Part shown: in pieces, positions 18,833 to 27,334 of the stretch
How the letters are laid out: each line of letters starts with the position of its first letter
How positions within the stretch are numbered: position 1 is the stretch's first letter
Assembly: GCF_019429525.1 (NCBI RefSeq)
Contig: NZ_JAHXZL010000010.1
Span: 1 to 64,000 of the forward strand
Direction: 5' to 3'
Length of the DNA: 64,000 nucleotides
Source: Sphingomonas folli
GTDB lineage: Bacteria > Pseudomonadota > Alphaproteobacteria > Sphingomonadales > Sphingomonadaceae
Position numbers and translations under genes: made by a program
The notes under the pieces: model-generated
Seen by the model: the letters and a program-made list of their open reading frames with translations, nothing else
Databases searched by the model: none
Told to the model about the DNA's origin: nothing

Positions 18833-19662
18833 GCCCCCTCCGCTCCCACGCCCGCTCCCCCGGCCCCGCCCGGGTCCCCGCGCGCCAGGATCGCCAGCCG
18901 CTCCGCCTGCGCGCGCGGCACCGCCACCAGCGCCGCGGCACGCTCGCCCCCCGCGCCGGCGAGCAGCGCGGCGGGGGTCTCGTCCGCGACGACGCGGCCG
19001 CGCTCCATCACCAGCACGCGGTCGGCGGCGAGCAGCGCCTCGGCCATGTCGTGGGTGACCATCACCGTGGTCAGCGCGAGGTCGCGGTGGAGCCGCGCGA
19101 CCGACTCCATCAGCGCCTCGCGCGTGACCGGGTCGAGCGCGCCGAACGGCTCGTCCATCAGCAGCAGCCGCGGCCCGGTGACAAGCGCGCGCGCGACCCC
19201 GACCCGCTGGCGCTGCCCGCCCGAGAGCTCGGCGGGCAATCGCGTCGCCAGCGCGGCGGGCAGGTCGACCAGCGCGAGCATCGCCGCGACGCGATCGGGG
19301 TCGCGCCGGCCGGCGACGCGCAGCGGCAGCGCGACATTCTCCGCCACGCTGAGGTGCGGGAACAGCCCGACCTCCTGGAAGACGTAGCCGATCCGCCGCC
19401 GCAGCGCGGGCGGCGGCCCGTCCGCCACGTCGACGCCGTCGAGCGTGACCCGGCCCGCGCTCGGCACCACCAGCCGGTTGATCGTCTTCAGCAGGGTCGA
19501 CTTGCCCGAGCCCGAGGCGCCGACCAGCGCCACCAGGCTGCCCGGCGCGACGGTCAGCGAGACGTCGTCCACCGCGGCGGTGCCGTCGGCATAGACCTTG
19601 GCGACGCGCTCGAACGCGATCGCCGGGCCGCTCGCCGGCCTGGGCAGCGAATGTGCTGGCAT
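18829..19662 (-). CDS. Osmoprotectant ABC transporter ATP-binding protein
   Basis: A 277-residue ATPase of the ProV/OpuCA/OsmV type. Walker A is GASGSGKST, the Q-loop is VFQEVGLFPH, the signature is LSGGQRQRV, Walker B is LLLMDEPFGALD and the switch His is in VTHDMAEAL. The C-terminal 40 residues are Gly/Ala-rich and lack the paired CBS domains often found in OpuA/ProV, so ionic-strength sensing by CBS is absent here. It is first in a two-gene operon with the fused permease-binding protein and shares a four-base overlap with it. It is divergent from the SDR gene at 19726, so a 63-base region serves both. Confidence 0.92.
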   Translation of the reverse strand: MPAHSLPRPASGPAIAFERVAKVYADGTAAVDDVSLTVAPGSLVALVGASGSGKSTLLKTINRLVVPSAGRVTLDGVDVADGPPPALRRRIGYVFQEVGLFPHLSVAENVALPLRVAGRRDPDRVAAMLALVDLPAALATRLPAELSGGQRQRVGVARALVTGPRLLLMDEPFGALDPVTREALMESVARLHRDLALTTVMVTHDMAEALLAADRVLVMERGRVVADETPAALLAGAGGERAAALVAVPRAQAERLAILARGDPGGAGGAGVGAEGA

Positions 19663-19725
19663 CGCGCGCGACGATGCGGGAAGCCTGCCGCACTAACAAG
19701 CGTCAAGAAGCGGGAGAGTGAGGAA

Positions 19726-20508
19726 ATGAGGGCGATACTCGTCACCGGCGGCGGCTCGGGCATCGGTCGCGCGGTGGCGCTCCGCTTCGCCGCCGAGGGC
19801 TGGCGCGTCGGGCTCGCCGACATCGACCAGCGCGGGCTCGCCGAGACCGCGGCGCTGCTCCCGCGCGACCGCACCAGCACGCATCAGATGGACGTGCGCG
19901 ACCCGGCCGAGTGGGAGCACGTGCTCGCGGAGTTCACCGCGATCAGCGACGGGCGACTCGACGTGCTGTTCAACAACGCCGGCGTGGCGGCGGGCGGCGC
20001 GTTCGGCGAGATCGGGATCGAGGCGCTCGACCGCGTGATCGACGTCAACTTTCGCGGCGTCGCCTATGGCGCGCGGCTGGCCTATCCGTACCTGCGCGCG
20101 ACCCCGGGATCGTGCCTGCTCAACACCGCCTCGGCCTCGGCGATCTACGGCTCGGCGGGGTTGGCCGCTTACTCGGCGACCAAGTTCGCGGTGCGCGGGC
20201 TGACCGAGGCGCTGGACGGCGAGTGGGCGCGCGAGGGCATCCGCGTGCGCTCGCTGATGCCGGGCTTCATCGACACCGCCTTGCTCGCCGCGCCGGTCGC
20301 GGGCTCGAACCGCACCGCGCGCGACGCGGTGGTGGCGGCGGGGCTCGAGTTCACGCCGATCGAGGTCGCCGCGGATCGGGCCTGGGCGGCGGTGCAGGGC
20401 GACCGCGTGCACACGCTGGTGGGCCCGACGGCGCGGCGGCTCGCCTTCGCGGCGCGCTGGCTGCCCGGGCGGCTGCGGCGATCGATGCGGCGGCGGGTGA
20501 TGCGGTAA
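19726..20508 (+). CDS. Short-chain dehydrogenase/reductase
   Basis: A 260-residue classical SDR. The Rossmann motif is TGGGSGIG, the NNAG motif lies in LFNNAGVAAG, and the catalytic triad is Ser in NTASASAIYG with YSATK. A good GAGTGAGGAA ribosome site precedes ATG 19726. The substrate cannot be told; NADH or NADPH use is also open, although the acidic residue after the Rossmann turn (LADID) favours NAD(H). The C-terminal basic stretch (RLRRSMRRRVMR) is typical of sphingomonad SDRs and may bind membrane. Confidence 0.9.
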   Translation: MRAILVTGGGSGIGRAVALRFAAEGWRVGLADIDQRGLAETAALLPRDRTSTHQMDVRDPAEWEHVLAEFTAISDGRLDVLFNNAGVAAGGAFGEIGIEALDRVIDVNFRGVAYGARLAYPYLRATPGSCLLNTASASAIYGSAGLAAYSATKFAVRGLTEALDGEWAREGIRVRSLMPGFIDTALLAAPVAGSNRTARDAVVAAGLEFTPIEVAADRAWAAVQGDRVHTLVGPTARRLAFAARWLPGRLRRSMRRRVMR

Positions 20509-20510
20509 AT

Positions 20511-20675
20511 CCTCCCTGCTCGCGGGAGGGGGACCAGCCGAAGGCTGGTGGAGGGGAGCTTCCGCAGGCGAGCCGGTGTGTGTGTGCAAAGCCCGATACG
20601 AGAAGTCGCGCGTGCGGAGAGCCCCCTCCACCACCGCGCTAAGCGCGGCGGTCCCCCTCCCCGCGAGCGGGGAGG
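20511..20675. repeat. Family B palindromic repeat
   Basis: The left part, CCTCCCTGCTCGCGGGAGG with GGGACCAGCCGAAGGCTGGT and GGAGGGG, is mirrored by GCCCCCTCCACCACCGCG-type sequence and CCCCTCCCCGCGAGCGGGGAGG on the right, about 95 bases later. It folds into a long cruciform with sub-hairpins. A second copy is at 37434-37570 and a relative at 50431-50539. This copy separates the convergent SDR and phhB genes. Confidence 0.75.
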
Positions 20676-20685
20676 ACTTAGAACG

Positions 20686-21000
20686 TCATCCCCCCAAGAT
20701 CGCGTCGATCGCGGTGGCCAGCTCGATGTCGCGCTCGGAGAGGCCGCCGGCGTCGTGGGTGGTGAGCGATATCTCCACCCGGTTCCACACGTTGCTCCAC
20801 TCGGGATGGTGGTCGGCGCGCTCCGCCAGCAGCGCCACCTGGGTCATGAAGCCGAAAGCCTCGGCGAAGTCGGTGAAGACGATCGTGCGCGTGATCGCGT
20901 CGCGCGCGTCGTCATAGTCCCACTCGGGCAGGCCATCGAGCGCGTCGGCGCGCTCGGCCTCGCTGAGCTGTTCGATCCCCGCCCTCTCGATCCCCGGCAT
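20686..21000 (-). CDS. phhB: 4a-hydroxytetrahydrobiopterin dehydratase (pterin-4a-carbinolamine dehydratase)
   Basis: A 104-residue protein, normal for PhhB/DCoH. It dehydrates 4a-hydroxytetrahydrobiopterin formed by phenylalanine hydroxylase, allowing cofactor recycling. Marks are [48 protein letters not shown] and the final AIDAI; the catalytic HHPE/W and TTHD residues are intact. ATG 21000 was chosen because the longer frame to 21255 overlaps the divergent peptidase gene and has no family similarity. No phhA is nearby. Confidence 0.93.
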   Translation of the reverse strand: MPGIERAGIEQLSEAERADALDGLPEWDYDDARDAITRTIVFTDFAEAFGFMTQVALLAERADHHPEWSNVWNRVEISLTTHDAGGLSERDIELATAIDAILGG

Positions 21001-21067
21001 GTCGCGCTCCCTCTCGCCTGTCGGCGCCGCTTGCCGCGGCCCGAGCGCGAGCGGTATGGCGCGGGGG

Positions 21068-21478
21068 ATGAACGAGCAAGAGCCGATGGGCGCGGCCCCC
21101 TCCGCCGACGCGATCGAGGCGCACGCGCGCGCGGTGATCGCGCGCCTGCCCGCGGCGTTCCGCCGGCATCTCGGCGACCTGGTGCTGCTGGTCGAGGAGG
21201 AGGCCGATGCCGAGACGCTCGCGGCGCTGGGGATCGAGCACCCGCTCGACCTCACCGGCCTCTACCATGGCCGCCCGATCGGCGAGAAGAGCGCCTTCGA
21301 CAGCGCCGCCCTGCCCGACCGCATCCACCTCTACCGCCAGGCGATCCTGGCCGAGTGGTGCGAGACCGGGGTGCGGCTCGACGCGCTCGTCGCGCACGTG
21401 ACCGTCCACGAGATCGGCCATCATTTCGGGCTGAGCGACGACGACATGCACGCGCTGGAAGACGCGGTGACGGATTGA
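21068..21478 (+). CDS. Zincin-like metallopeptidase family protein (DUF1025 type)
   Basis: A 136-residue protein with the zinc motif HEIGHHFG near residues 117-124, followed by LSDDDMH. The family has the conserved stretch [20 protein letters not shown] and a preceding LYRQAILAE. It belongs to the small metallopeptidase family PF06262, whose members are widespread and functionally obscure. ATG 21068 was taken as the start; upstream in-frame starts fall inside the phhB leader region. The stop (TGA 21476-21478) overlaps the TTG start of ccmA, so the two are translationally coupled. Confidence 0.88.
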   Translation: MNEQEPMGAAPSADAIEAHARAVIARLPAAFRRHLGDLVLLVEEEADAETLAALGIEHPLDLTGLYHGRPIGEKSAFDSAALPDRIHLYRQAILAEWCETGVRLDALVAHVTVHEIGHHFGLSDDDMHALEDAVTD

Positions 21479-22050
21479 CGCTGCTGGCGGCGCGCGGGCT
21501 GGCGGTGGCACGCGGCGGGCGGCTGCTCGCCGAGGGGGTGACGCTGGAGCTGGCGCGCGGCGGCGCGGCGCTGGTCACCGGGGCGAACGGCGCGGGCAAG
21601 TCGTCGCTGCTGCGCGTGCTCGCCGGGCTGCTCGCGCCCGCGGCGGGGACGGTCGAGCGCTTCGGCCGCGTCGCCTGGATGGGCGAGGCCGCCGCGCTCG
21701 ATCCCGAGCGCGCGCTCGCGGACGCGCTGCGTTTCTGGGCGGCGCAGGACGACGTGCCCGCGGCGGACACGCGCGTCGCCGCGGCGCTGGCGGCGGTGGC
21801 GCTGGAGGATATCGCCGACGTGCCGGTGCGGCTGCTCTCGACCGGGCAGCGCCGCCGCGCCGCGCTAGCGCGCGTGGCCGCCGCGAGCGCGCCGCTGTGG
21901 CTGCTCGACGAGCCGGCGAGCGGGCTCGACGCCGCCGCGGTGGCGCGGCTGGAGCTGCTGATCGAGGGGCATCGCGGCGGCGGCGGCGCGGTGGTGGTGG
22001 CGACGCACCAGCCGCTGGCGCTGCCGGACGCGACCGAGGTGGCGCTGTGA
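21475..22050 (+). CDS. ccmA: Heme exporter ATP-binding protein CcmA
   Basis: A 191-residue ABC ATPase, the length of CcmA. Walker A is GANGAGKSS, the signature region is LLSTGQRRRAALARV and Walker B is LWLLDEPASGLD, all characteristic of CcmA. With CcmB and CcmC it moves or releases heme for cytochrome c maturation. The start is inferred to be TTG 21475, overlapping the previous stop as TTGA; no ATG or GTG in frame lies close by. The gene overlaps ccmB by four bases (GTGA). An open frame runs far upstream but has no relation to the family. Confidence 0.92.
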   Translation: MTLLAARGLAVARGGRLLAEGVTLELARGGAALVTGANGAGKSSLLRVLAGLLAPAAGTVERFGRVAWMGEAAALDPERALADALRFWAAQDDVPAADTRVAAALAAVALEDIADVPVRLLSTGQRRRAALARVAAASAPLWLLDEPASGLDAAAVARLELLIEGHRGGGGAVVVATHQPLALPDATEVAL

Positions 22051-22682
22051 CCGCGCTGATCTGGCGCGACGTGCGGCGCTATTACGCGGGCGGTGGCGCG
22101 ACGCTGCTGGTCGGCTTCTTCCTGCTGGTGGCGACGCTGTTCCCCTTCGCGATCGGGCCCGACGCGACGCTGCTCGCGCGGGTCGGGGGCGGGGTGATCT
22201 GGGCGGCGGCGCTGCTCGCCGCGCTGCTGCCGGTCGAGCGGCTGGTCGCGCCCGACCTCGATGCCGGCGTGATCGACCAGCTGGTGGTGCGCGGGCGTAC
22301 GCCGGCGATGATCGCTTTGGCCAAGGTGGCGGCGCACTGGCTGGCGTTCGCGCCGCCGCTGCTGCTCGCCACGCTCGTAGCGGCGGCGCTGCTCGATCTC
22401 TCGGCCGAGCAGCTGCTGCTGGTGCTCGCCGGGCTGGCGCTCGGGACACCGGGGCTCGCCGCGCTGGCGGTGGCGACCGCGGCGCTCACCGCGGGGGTGC
22501 GCGGCGCGGGCGCGGTGGCGGGGCTGGTGATGCTGCCGCTGGCGGTCCCGCTGCTGATCTTCGGCGCGGGCGCGCTGGCGGGCGAGGGCGGTGGGCTGCA
22601 GCTGCTCGCCGCGACCAGCCTGGTGCTGCTGGTCGGGGCGCCGGTCGCGGCGGGCGCGGCGATCCGCGCCGCGCTGGAGTGA
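22047..22682 (+). CDS. ccmB: Heme exporter permease CcmB
   Basis: A 211-residue inner-membrane protein with six hydrophobic spans. The start GTG 22047 overlaps the ccmA stop. Conserved features are LIWRDVRRYY at the N-terminus, FFLLVATLFPFAIGPD, ERLVAPDLDAGVIDQLV and the GLVMLPLAVPLLIFGAG helix. It is the permease partner of CcmA in cytochrome c maturation. ccmC, which often follows, is absent; a PEP-CTERM gene comes 338 bases later. Confidence 0.93.
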   Translation: MTALIWRDVRRYYAGGGATLLVGFFLLVATLFPFAIGPDATLLARVGGGVIWAAALLAALLPVERLVAPDLDAGVIDQLVVRGRTPAMIALAKVAAHWLAFAPPLLLATLVAAALLDLSAEQLLLVLAGLALGTPGLAALAVATAALTAGVRGAGAVAGLVMLPLAVPLLIFGAGALAGEGGGLQLLAATSLVLLVGAPVAAGAAIRAALE

Positions 22683-23020
22683 CGGTCGCCCCGCCGTCGC
22701 GCACCACCGCCGCGAACGCCCCCTGCCTGCCCCCGCCCACGCGGGGCCGCGTTGGCGCGACCGTCGCCGACGATCGCTCTGCATGGGCGCCCGGTGCCCG
22801 CGCGCGCGGGAGAACGGCCCGCGCGTGAGTGGCGCCGCACCCTCTCTCGCGGTCTCGCGTCGCGCCAGGCCGCGGCGCGTGCGCGGATCAAAGGGCGCGG
22901 GCGGTACCGATCGGGCGGGTGCCGCGGCTCCCGGTATTACACCCGATGCGCCGGCGGTGCCGTACCGCCGCGACGTTACACTCGCCCCGGGGACATGACA
23001 CGACTCAGGGGGCAGTAACG
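22683..23020. other. Gene-free spacer between ccmB and the PEP-CTERM gene
   Basis: A 338-base GC-rich stretch. No reading frame with a ribosome site and protein-like composition was found. A palindromic GGTGCCGTACCGCCGCG stretch near 22957 and the GTTACAC hexamer near 22974 may belong to the promoter of the next gene, but no firm -35/-10 pair is visible. Confidence 0.4.
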
Positions 23021-23686
23021 GTGCGTACACTCGCGGCATCCTTTCTTCTCGGCATCGCCGCGCTCGTGGGCGCACCCGCCGCGGCGGCGACGCTCGTCGG
23101 CAGTACGCCCGGCGCGCCCGATCCGGGCGCCAGCGGCGTGCTGACGCTCGACTTCGAGGGCGCGCTGCCCGCCGGCATCGTCTTCGCCGCGGGCAGCACC
23201 TATCAGATCCTCCAGGGCTTCCAGGCCAAGCAGGGCTATGCCCCCGCGGGCGACCTGACGCGCTATTTGTCGGTGCCGGGCGGCGGCGCGGCGGGATCGG
23301 CGACGCTCGACTTCACCGACTATGTCGGCGCGGCACTGGGCGACGTCAGCCTCTACTGGGGCTCGATCGACCGCGCCAACGAGCTGATCGTCGAGACCAG
23401 CGCGGGCGTGCTCAGCGTGCTGGGCAGCGACCTGATCACGCGCGGCTATGGCAGCGAGACCTCGGCGACGGGCAACCGCCGCGTCGGCATCGCGCTGGCC
23501 GCGGGCGAGGTGCTCCGCCGGCTGACCTTCAGCTCGCCCACCTCGTTCGAGCTCGACGACATCGTCTTCCAGCAGGCGACCGGTAGCGCGGTGCCCGAGC
23601 CGGGCACGTGGCTGACGATGATCGCGGGGCTGGGCCTCGTCGGTGCGGTGCTGCGGCGGCGCGCGCGCCGCGGCGCGGCGGCCTGA
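23021..23686 (+). CDS. PEPxxW-CTERM exported protein
   Basis: A 221-residue exported protein. GTG 23021 begins a signal peptide (VRTLAASFLLGIAALVGAPAAAAT), and a CAGGGGGC ribosome site lies just ahead. The body is Gly/Ser/Thr-rich with predicted beta structure (YQILQGFQAKQGY, LDFTDYVGAALGDVSLYW). The C-terminus is the sorting signal VPEPGTWLTMIAGLGLVGAV-LRRRARRG: PEP motif, hydrophobic helix, basic tail. This PEPxxW form is typical of sphingomonads and marks proteins processed by exosortase and linked to extracellular polysaccharide. The specific role is unknown. It is followed 10 bases later by a membrane glycosyltransferase-like gene. Confidence 0.88.
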   Translation: MRTLAASFLLGIAALVGAPAAAATLVGSTPGAPDPGASGVLTLDFEGALPAGIVFAAGSTYQILQGFQAKQGYAPAGDLTRYLSVPGGGAAGSATLDFTDYVGAALGDVSLYWGSIDRANELIVETSAGVLSVLGSDLITRGYGSETSATGNRRVGIALAAGEVLRRLTFSSPTSFELDDIVFQQATGSAVPEPGTWLTMIAGLGLVGAVLRRRARRGAAA

Positions 23687-23696
23687 GCCGCGCGCG

Positions 23697-25334
23697 ATGG
23701 GCGCGCTGCCGCTCGTCGCGATGGACCCCGCGCCCGTGCGGCGCACCGCCGCGGCGCGCGGCGGGGCCGCGCTGGCACGGCGCCTGACGGCGACTCTGGT
23801 GGCGGGGACGCTGCTGCTCGGGCTGTTCGGGCGGATCATGGCCTATCCGCTCGGCCACGACGAGCAGGGCCATGTCGCCGCCGCGCGGCTGGTGTTCCGC
23901 GCGCCGCTGTACCAGACGCTCGGCTATAACCATTTCCCCGGGCTGCCGCTGCTCCTCGGCGGCGTCTACGCGCTGACCGGGGCGGACCATCTGCTGCTGG
24001 TCGGGCGGCTGCTGGTGCTGGCCTGCTGGCTCGCCACCGCCGCGCTGCTGTGGACCATCGCGCGCGCGCACGTCGCCGCGCCGCGCGAGCGCCTCCCCGC
24101 CGCGCTGTTCGCCGGGCTGGCGCTGGCGAGCGGGGGACTGCTCGACCCGGCCGGCATGCTCGTCACCAACAACTTCCTGCCGGTGCCGTTCGCGCTGCTC
24201 GGGCTGCACCTGCTCGTCGTCGCGCTCGGGCGCGAGCGACCCCCCGCGGCGACGATCGCGGCGGCGGGGTGCACCTTCGCGCTGGCGGTGATGATGAAGG
24301 TGGCGTTCGTCTTCGTCCTGCCCTGCGCCGCGCTCGCCGCGCTGCTGGTGCGGCGCGACTCGCTGTCGCTCGCGGAGCGCGCCCGCACGGTGATGATCCC
24401 GCTGGTGCTCGGCGGACTGGTCGGCGGCACCCCGCTGCTGGTGTATCTCGCGCGCGAGCCAGAGGGGCTGCTGGCGCACACGATCCGCTATTTCACCGGC
24501 CCCCACCGCGCCTATTGGCAGCAGGCGACCGAGCCCAAGGTGATGACGCTGGCGGGCAAGGTCATGGTGGCCGAACAGGTGTGGCTCGGCGCCGGCGGGG
24601 CGCTCGCCCTGCTGCTGGTCGCGCTGTTCGTCGCGGCGGCGTGGCGCGGGGATCGCGGGGGCGGCACGCCGGCCTGGCCGCTCGCGCTCTGCGGCGCGCT
24701 GGCGCTGTCCGGCGCGGCGCTGTCGTTCCTGCCGACCCCGGCGTTCCCGCAATATTACCTGCCGCCGCTGCCCTTCGTGGCGGTGGCGGTGATCCTCGCC
24801 TACGCAGCCGTGCCCGCGGCGCTGCGCGGGCCCGCGACCGCGGCGATGTGGGTCGGCGCCGCGATCTGCCTGCTGCTGCTCGCCCCCCGCCTGCTCGCGG
24901 GCGTGCCCGACGCGCTGCGACCGGCGCGCTGGGCCGGGGTGCAGGTCCATGCCGACGGCGTGCGGCTGCGCGCGCTGACGGGCGCCGACGCCGCGCCGGT
25001 GGCGACGCTGGCGCCGATCCTGCCGCTCGAGGGCGGGCTGGCGATCTACCCCGCGTTCGCCAACGGGCCGTTCGTCTACCGGCTCGCGCCCTATCTCGCG
25101 CCCCGGGACCGCCGCTGGTTCACCACCGCCGCGCCCGCGACGCTCGACGCCTTCCTCGCCGCGCGGCCGCCGAGCGCGATCGTCACCGGCTGGGAGCCGG
25201 CGTTCGACCCCGCGTTCGAGCGCTTCGCGCTGGCGCACGGCTATCGCGCGGCGGGGCTGGCCACCGAGCGCGCGCGCGCCTTCGTGGCGCCGAGACGCGC
25301 GCGCGCCTTCGTGGCGCCGGGAGAGGAGGAGTGA
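23697..25334 (+). CDS. Polytopic GT-C-type glycosyltransferase-like membrane protein
   Basis: A 545-residue protein with about ten to eleven membrane helices. After the first helix (LVAGTLLLGLFGRIMAYPL) the loop carries GHDEQGHVAAARL, the acidic motif typical of GT-C enzymes such as ArnT and PMT, followed by NHFPGLPLLLGGVYAL. Such enzymes use polyprenyl-phosphate sugars on the periplasmic side. The C-terminal soluble part contains a directly repeated RARAFVAP. GtrA follows three bases later, supporting a shared role in lipid-linked sugar transfer. The start could be ATG 23697 or 23721; the ribosome site is weak for both. Acceptor and sugar are unknown. Confidence 0.78.
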   Translation: MGALPLVAMDPAPVRRTAAARGGAALARRLTATLVAGTLLLGLFGRIMAYPLGHDEQGHVAAARLVFRAPLYQTLGYNHFPGLPLLLGGVYALTGADHLLLVGRLLVLACWLATAALLWTIARAHVAAPRERLPAALFAGLALASGGLLDPAGMLVTNNFLPVPFALLGLHLLVVALGRERPPAATIAAAGCTFALAVMMKVAFVFVLPCAALAALLVRRDSLSLAERARTVMIPLVLGGLVGGTPLLVYLAREPEGLLAHTIRYFTGPHRAYWQQATEPKVMTLAGKVMVAEQVWLGAGGALALLLVALFVAAAWRGDRGGGTPAWPLALCGALALSGAALSFLPTPAFPQYYLPPLPFVAVAVILAYAAVPAALRGPATAAMWVGAAICLLLLAPRLLAGVPDALRPARWAGVQVHADGVRLRALTGADAAPVATLAPILPLEGGLAIYPAFANGPFVYRLAPYLAPRDRRWFTTAAPATLDAFLAARPPSAIVTGWEPAFDPAFERFALAHGYRAAGLATERARAFVAPRRARAFVAPGEEE

Positions 25335-25336
25335 CG

Positions 25337-25759
25337 ATGCGCACCGTCCTGACGTCGCTCGCCGGCAGCGGCGCGCGCTTCGCCAGCGTCGGCGCGATCG
25401 CGACCTTGCTCGACGCCTGCCTGTTCCTGCTGCTCGCCGAGCTCGGCACCGACCCGGGGCTGAGCAACGTCGTGTCCTACGCGGTCGCGGCGGCGGTCAA
25501 TTTCTGGCTCAACCGCGAGTGGACCTTCGCCGCGCGCGAGGGGGCGGTGCTGGCGCAGGCGCTGCGCTTCGCGATCATGGTGCTGATCGGGCTGACGCTC
25601 AGCACCGCGATCGTCGCCGAGGCGTCGCTGCTGATCGCGCCCGCCATCGCCAAGCTGCTCGCGATCGCGGCGGTGCTGCCGGTCAACTACACCGTGGCGC
25701 GGCTGCTGGTGTTTCAGCGCCCCGCGCGCGCGGCGCTGGCGGACCCAAGGCGCGAGTGA
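25337..25759 (+). CDS. GtrA family membrane protein
   Basis: A 140-residue protein with four hydrophobic helices. The family pattern is complete: FASVGAIATLLDACLFLLL, SNVVSYAVAAAVNFWLNREWTF and KLLAIAAVLPVNYTVARLLVFQ. GtrA proteins help flip undecaprenyl-linked sugars for surface polysaccharide decoration. A strong GAGGAGG sits 7 bases ahead of ATG 25337, at the end of the previous gene, so translation is probably coupled. Confidence 0.92.
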   Translation: MRTVLTSLAGSGARFASVGAIATLLDACLFLLLAELGTDPGLSNVVSYAVAAAVNFWLNREWTFAAREGAVLAQALRFAIMVLIGLTLSTAIVAEASLLIAPAIAKLLAIAAVLPVNYTVARLLVFQRPARAALADPRRE

Positions 25760-25775
25760 CGCGGCGGTGCGCGCC

Positions 25776-27191
25776 TCACGCCGCGCTGTCGATGCCGAGC
25801 TCGCCGAGCTTGCGGTAGAGCGTCGAGCGGCCGATGCCGAGCCGTCGCGCCACCTCGGTCATGCGGCCGCGATAGTGCGTGATCGCCAGCCGGATGAGGT
25901 CGGCCTCGATCTCCTCGATCGTGCGCAGGTGGCCGTCGGCGCGGAACAGCGGCACGCCCGCCGCCTCGCCGCCGCGGCTCGCGGCGCGGGGGCCGCGCTG
26001 GCCCAGCGCCGCGATCTGCGGGAAGTCGGCGCGGGTCAGCGTGTCGCCGTCGCACTGCACCGCGGCGCGGAACAGCGCGTCCTGCAGCTGGCGCACGTTG
26101 TGCGGCCAGTCGTAGGTCATCAGCAGCATCACGGCGTCGTCGCTGATCTCGAGCTGGCGCAGCCCCGGCTGGGTCGCGATCCGCTCGAGCAGGTGGCGCG
26201 TCAGCGCGGGGATGTCGCCGGCGCGCTCGCGCAGCGGCGGGATCACCACGGAGACCGCGTTGAGGCGATAATAGAGGTCCTCGCGGAAGCGCCCCGCGGC
26301 GACCTCGTCGAGCAGCCGCTTGTTGGTGGCGGCGATCACGCGCACGTCGACCGCGCGCGCGTGGCGACCGCCGAGCGGCAGCACCTCGCCCGACTGGAGC
26401 GCGGCGAGCAGGCGGCGCTGCGCGTCGAGCGGCAGGTGATCGACCTCGTCGAGGAAGAGCGTGCCGCCGTCGGCCTCGACCATCCGCCCGGTCTTGCGCT
26501 GGAACGCGCCGGGGAAGGCGCCCTCCTCGTGGCCGAACAGCGCGCTCTCGATCAGGTTGGCGGGGATCGCGCCGCAGTTGAGCGTGACCCGCGGCGCCTC
26601 CGCGCGCGGGCTGGCGGCGTGGATCGCCTCGGCGACCACTTCCTTGCCGACGCCGCTCTCGCCCTCGATCAGCACGGGGACGCGCGCCCGCGCCGCCTTG
26701 GCGGCGATGGTGAGCGCGGCGCGGAACTCGGGCGCGGTGCCGACGATCTCGTCGAAGCCGAGCATCGCCGGGATCTTCTCGGTCAGCGGGCGCAGCTCGC
26801 CCGCGGCATTGGCGGCGACCGCGCGGTCCAGCGCCTGGAGCAGCCGCTCGGGGGCGAGCGGCTTGGCGAGATAGTCGGTCGCGCCGGCGCGCATCGCGTC
26901 CACCGCCTGCGCCACCGAGGCCTGGGCGGTGAGCATCAGGATCGGCAGCTGCGCGCGATAGCCGCGCAGCTCGCCGATCAGCGCGGCCGGGTCCCAGCCG
27001 GCGCTGCCCGGGTCGAGCAGGATCGCGTCGAGCTGCATGCCGTCGGGCGTGGCGAGCGTCGCCACCGCCGCGGCGGGATCGTCGGCGAACACGATTCGCC
27101 AGCCGCCGCGCGCGGCGAGCGTCGCGATCACGCGACGCTGCGCCGCGTCCTCGTCGATCAGCATCAGCAGACGTTGTCCGTTACGCGTCAT
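25776..27191 (-). CDS. NtrC-type sigma-54 response regulator with GAFPGA in place of GAFTGA
   Basis: A 471-residue protein with three domains. Residues 1-125 are a receiver (IDEDAAQRR acidic pocket, ILLDPGSAG site, LTAQ, LAKPL). Residues 145-375 are an AAA+ domain: Walker A GESGVGKE, Walker B GGTLFLDEVDHLP, arginine-finger region FREDLYYRLN. Residues 425-470 are a Fis-type helix-turn-helix (MTEVARRLGIGRSTLYRKLGELG). The loop that contacts sigma-54, normally GAFTGA, reads GAFPGA; the nucleotide sequence at 26500-26520 confirms CCC instead of an ACN codon. Loss of this Thr usually abolishes sigma-54 activation, and some NtrC proteins lacking the motif work with other sigma factors. No cognate kinase is next to it. 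It is convergent with gtrA and divergent from the cox subunit gene. Confidence 0.92.
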   Translation of the reverse strand: MTRNGQRLLMLIDEDAAQRRVIATLAARGGWRIVFADDPAAAVATLATPDGMQLDAILLDPGSAGWDPAALIGELRGYRAQLPILMLTAQASVAQAVDAMRAGATDYLAKPLAPERLLQALDRAVAANAAGELRPLTEKIPAMLGFDEIVGTAPEFRAALTIAAKAARARVPVLIEGESGVGKEVVAEAIHAASPRAEAPRVTLNCGAIPANLIESALFGHEEGAFPGAFQRKTGRMVEADGGTLFLDEVDHLPLDAQRRLLAALQSGEVLPLGGRHARAVDVRVIAATNKRLLDEVAAGRFREDLYYRLNAVSVVIPPLRERAGDIPALTRHLLERIATQPGLRQLEISDDAVMLLMTYDWPHNVRQLQDALFRAAVQCDGDTLTRADFPQIAALGQRGPRAASRGGEAAGVPLFRADGHLRTIEEIEADLIRLAITHYRGRMTEVARRLGIGRSTLYRKLGELGIDSAA

Positions 27192-27334
27192 GTCTGGCCT
27201 ATCGTCCCGTGGCTCCCTGCCTATCGCCTAACCGTTCTGAGTAAAGGCGCCCTTAAGCCGCAACGGTTGTTATTGCCTCGGCCGCGGCGCGCCACTACGC
27301 TGTCGACGACGATAGTCAGAACTATGAGGAAAAG

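Noticed and set aside
17294..19699. 801-codon frame joining the ABC permease to the ATPase region
   Set aside because: The upstream third is a frame-shifted reading of the ATPase gene; the permease starts at 18832 in an ATGA overlap.
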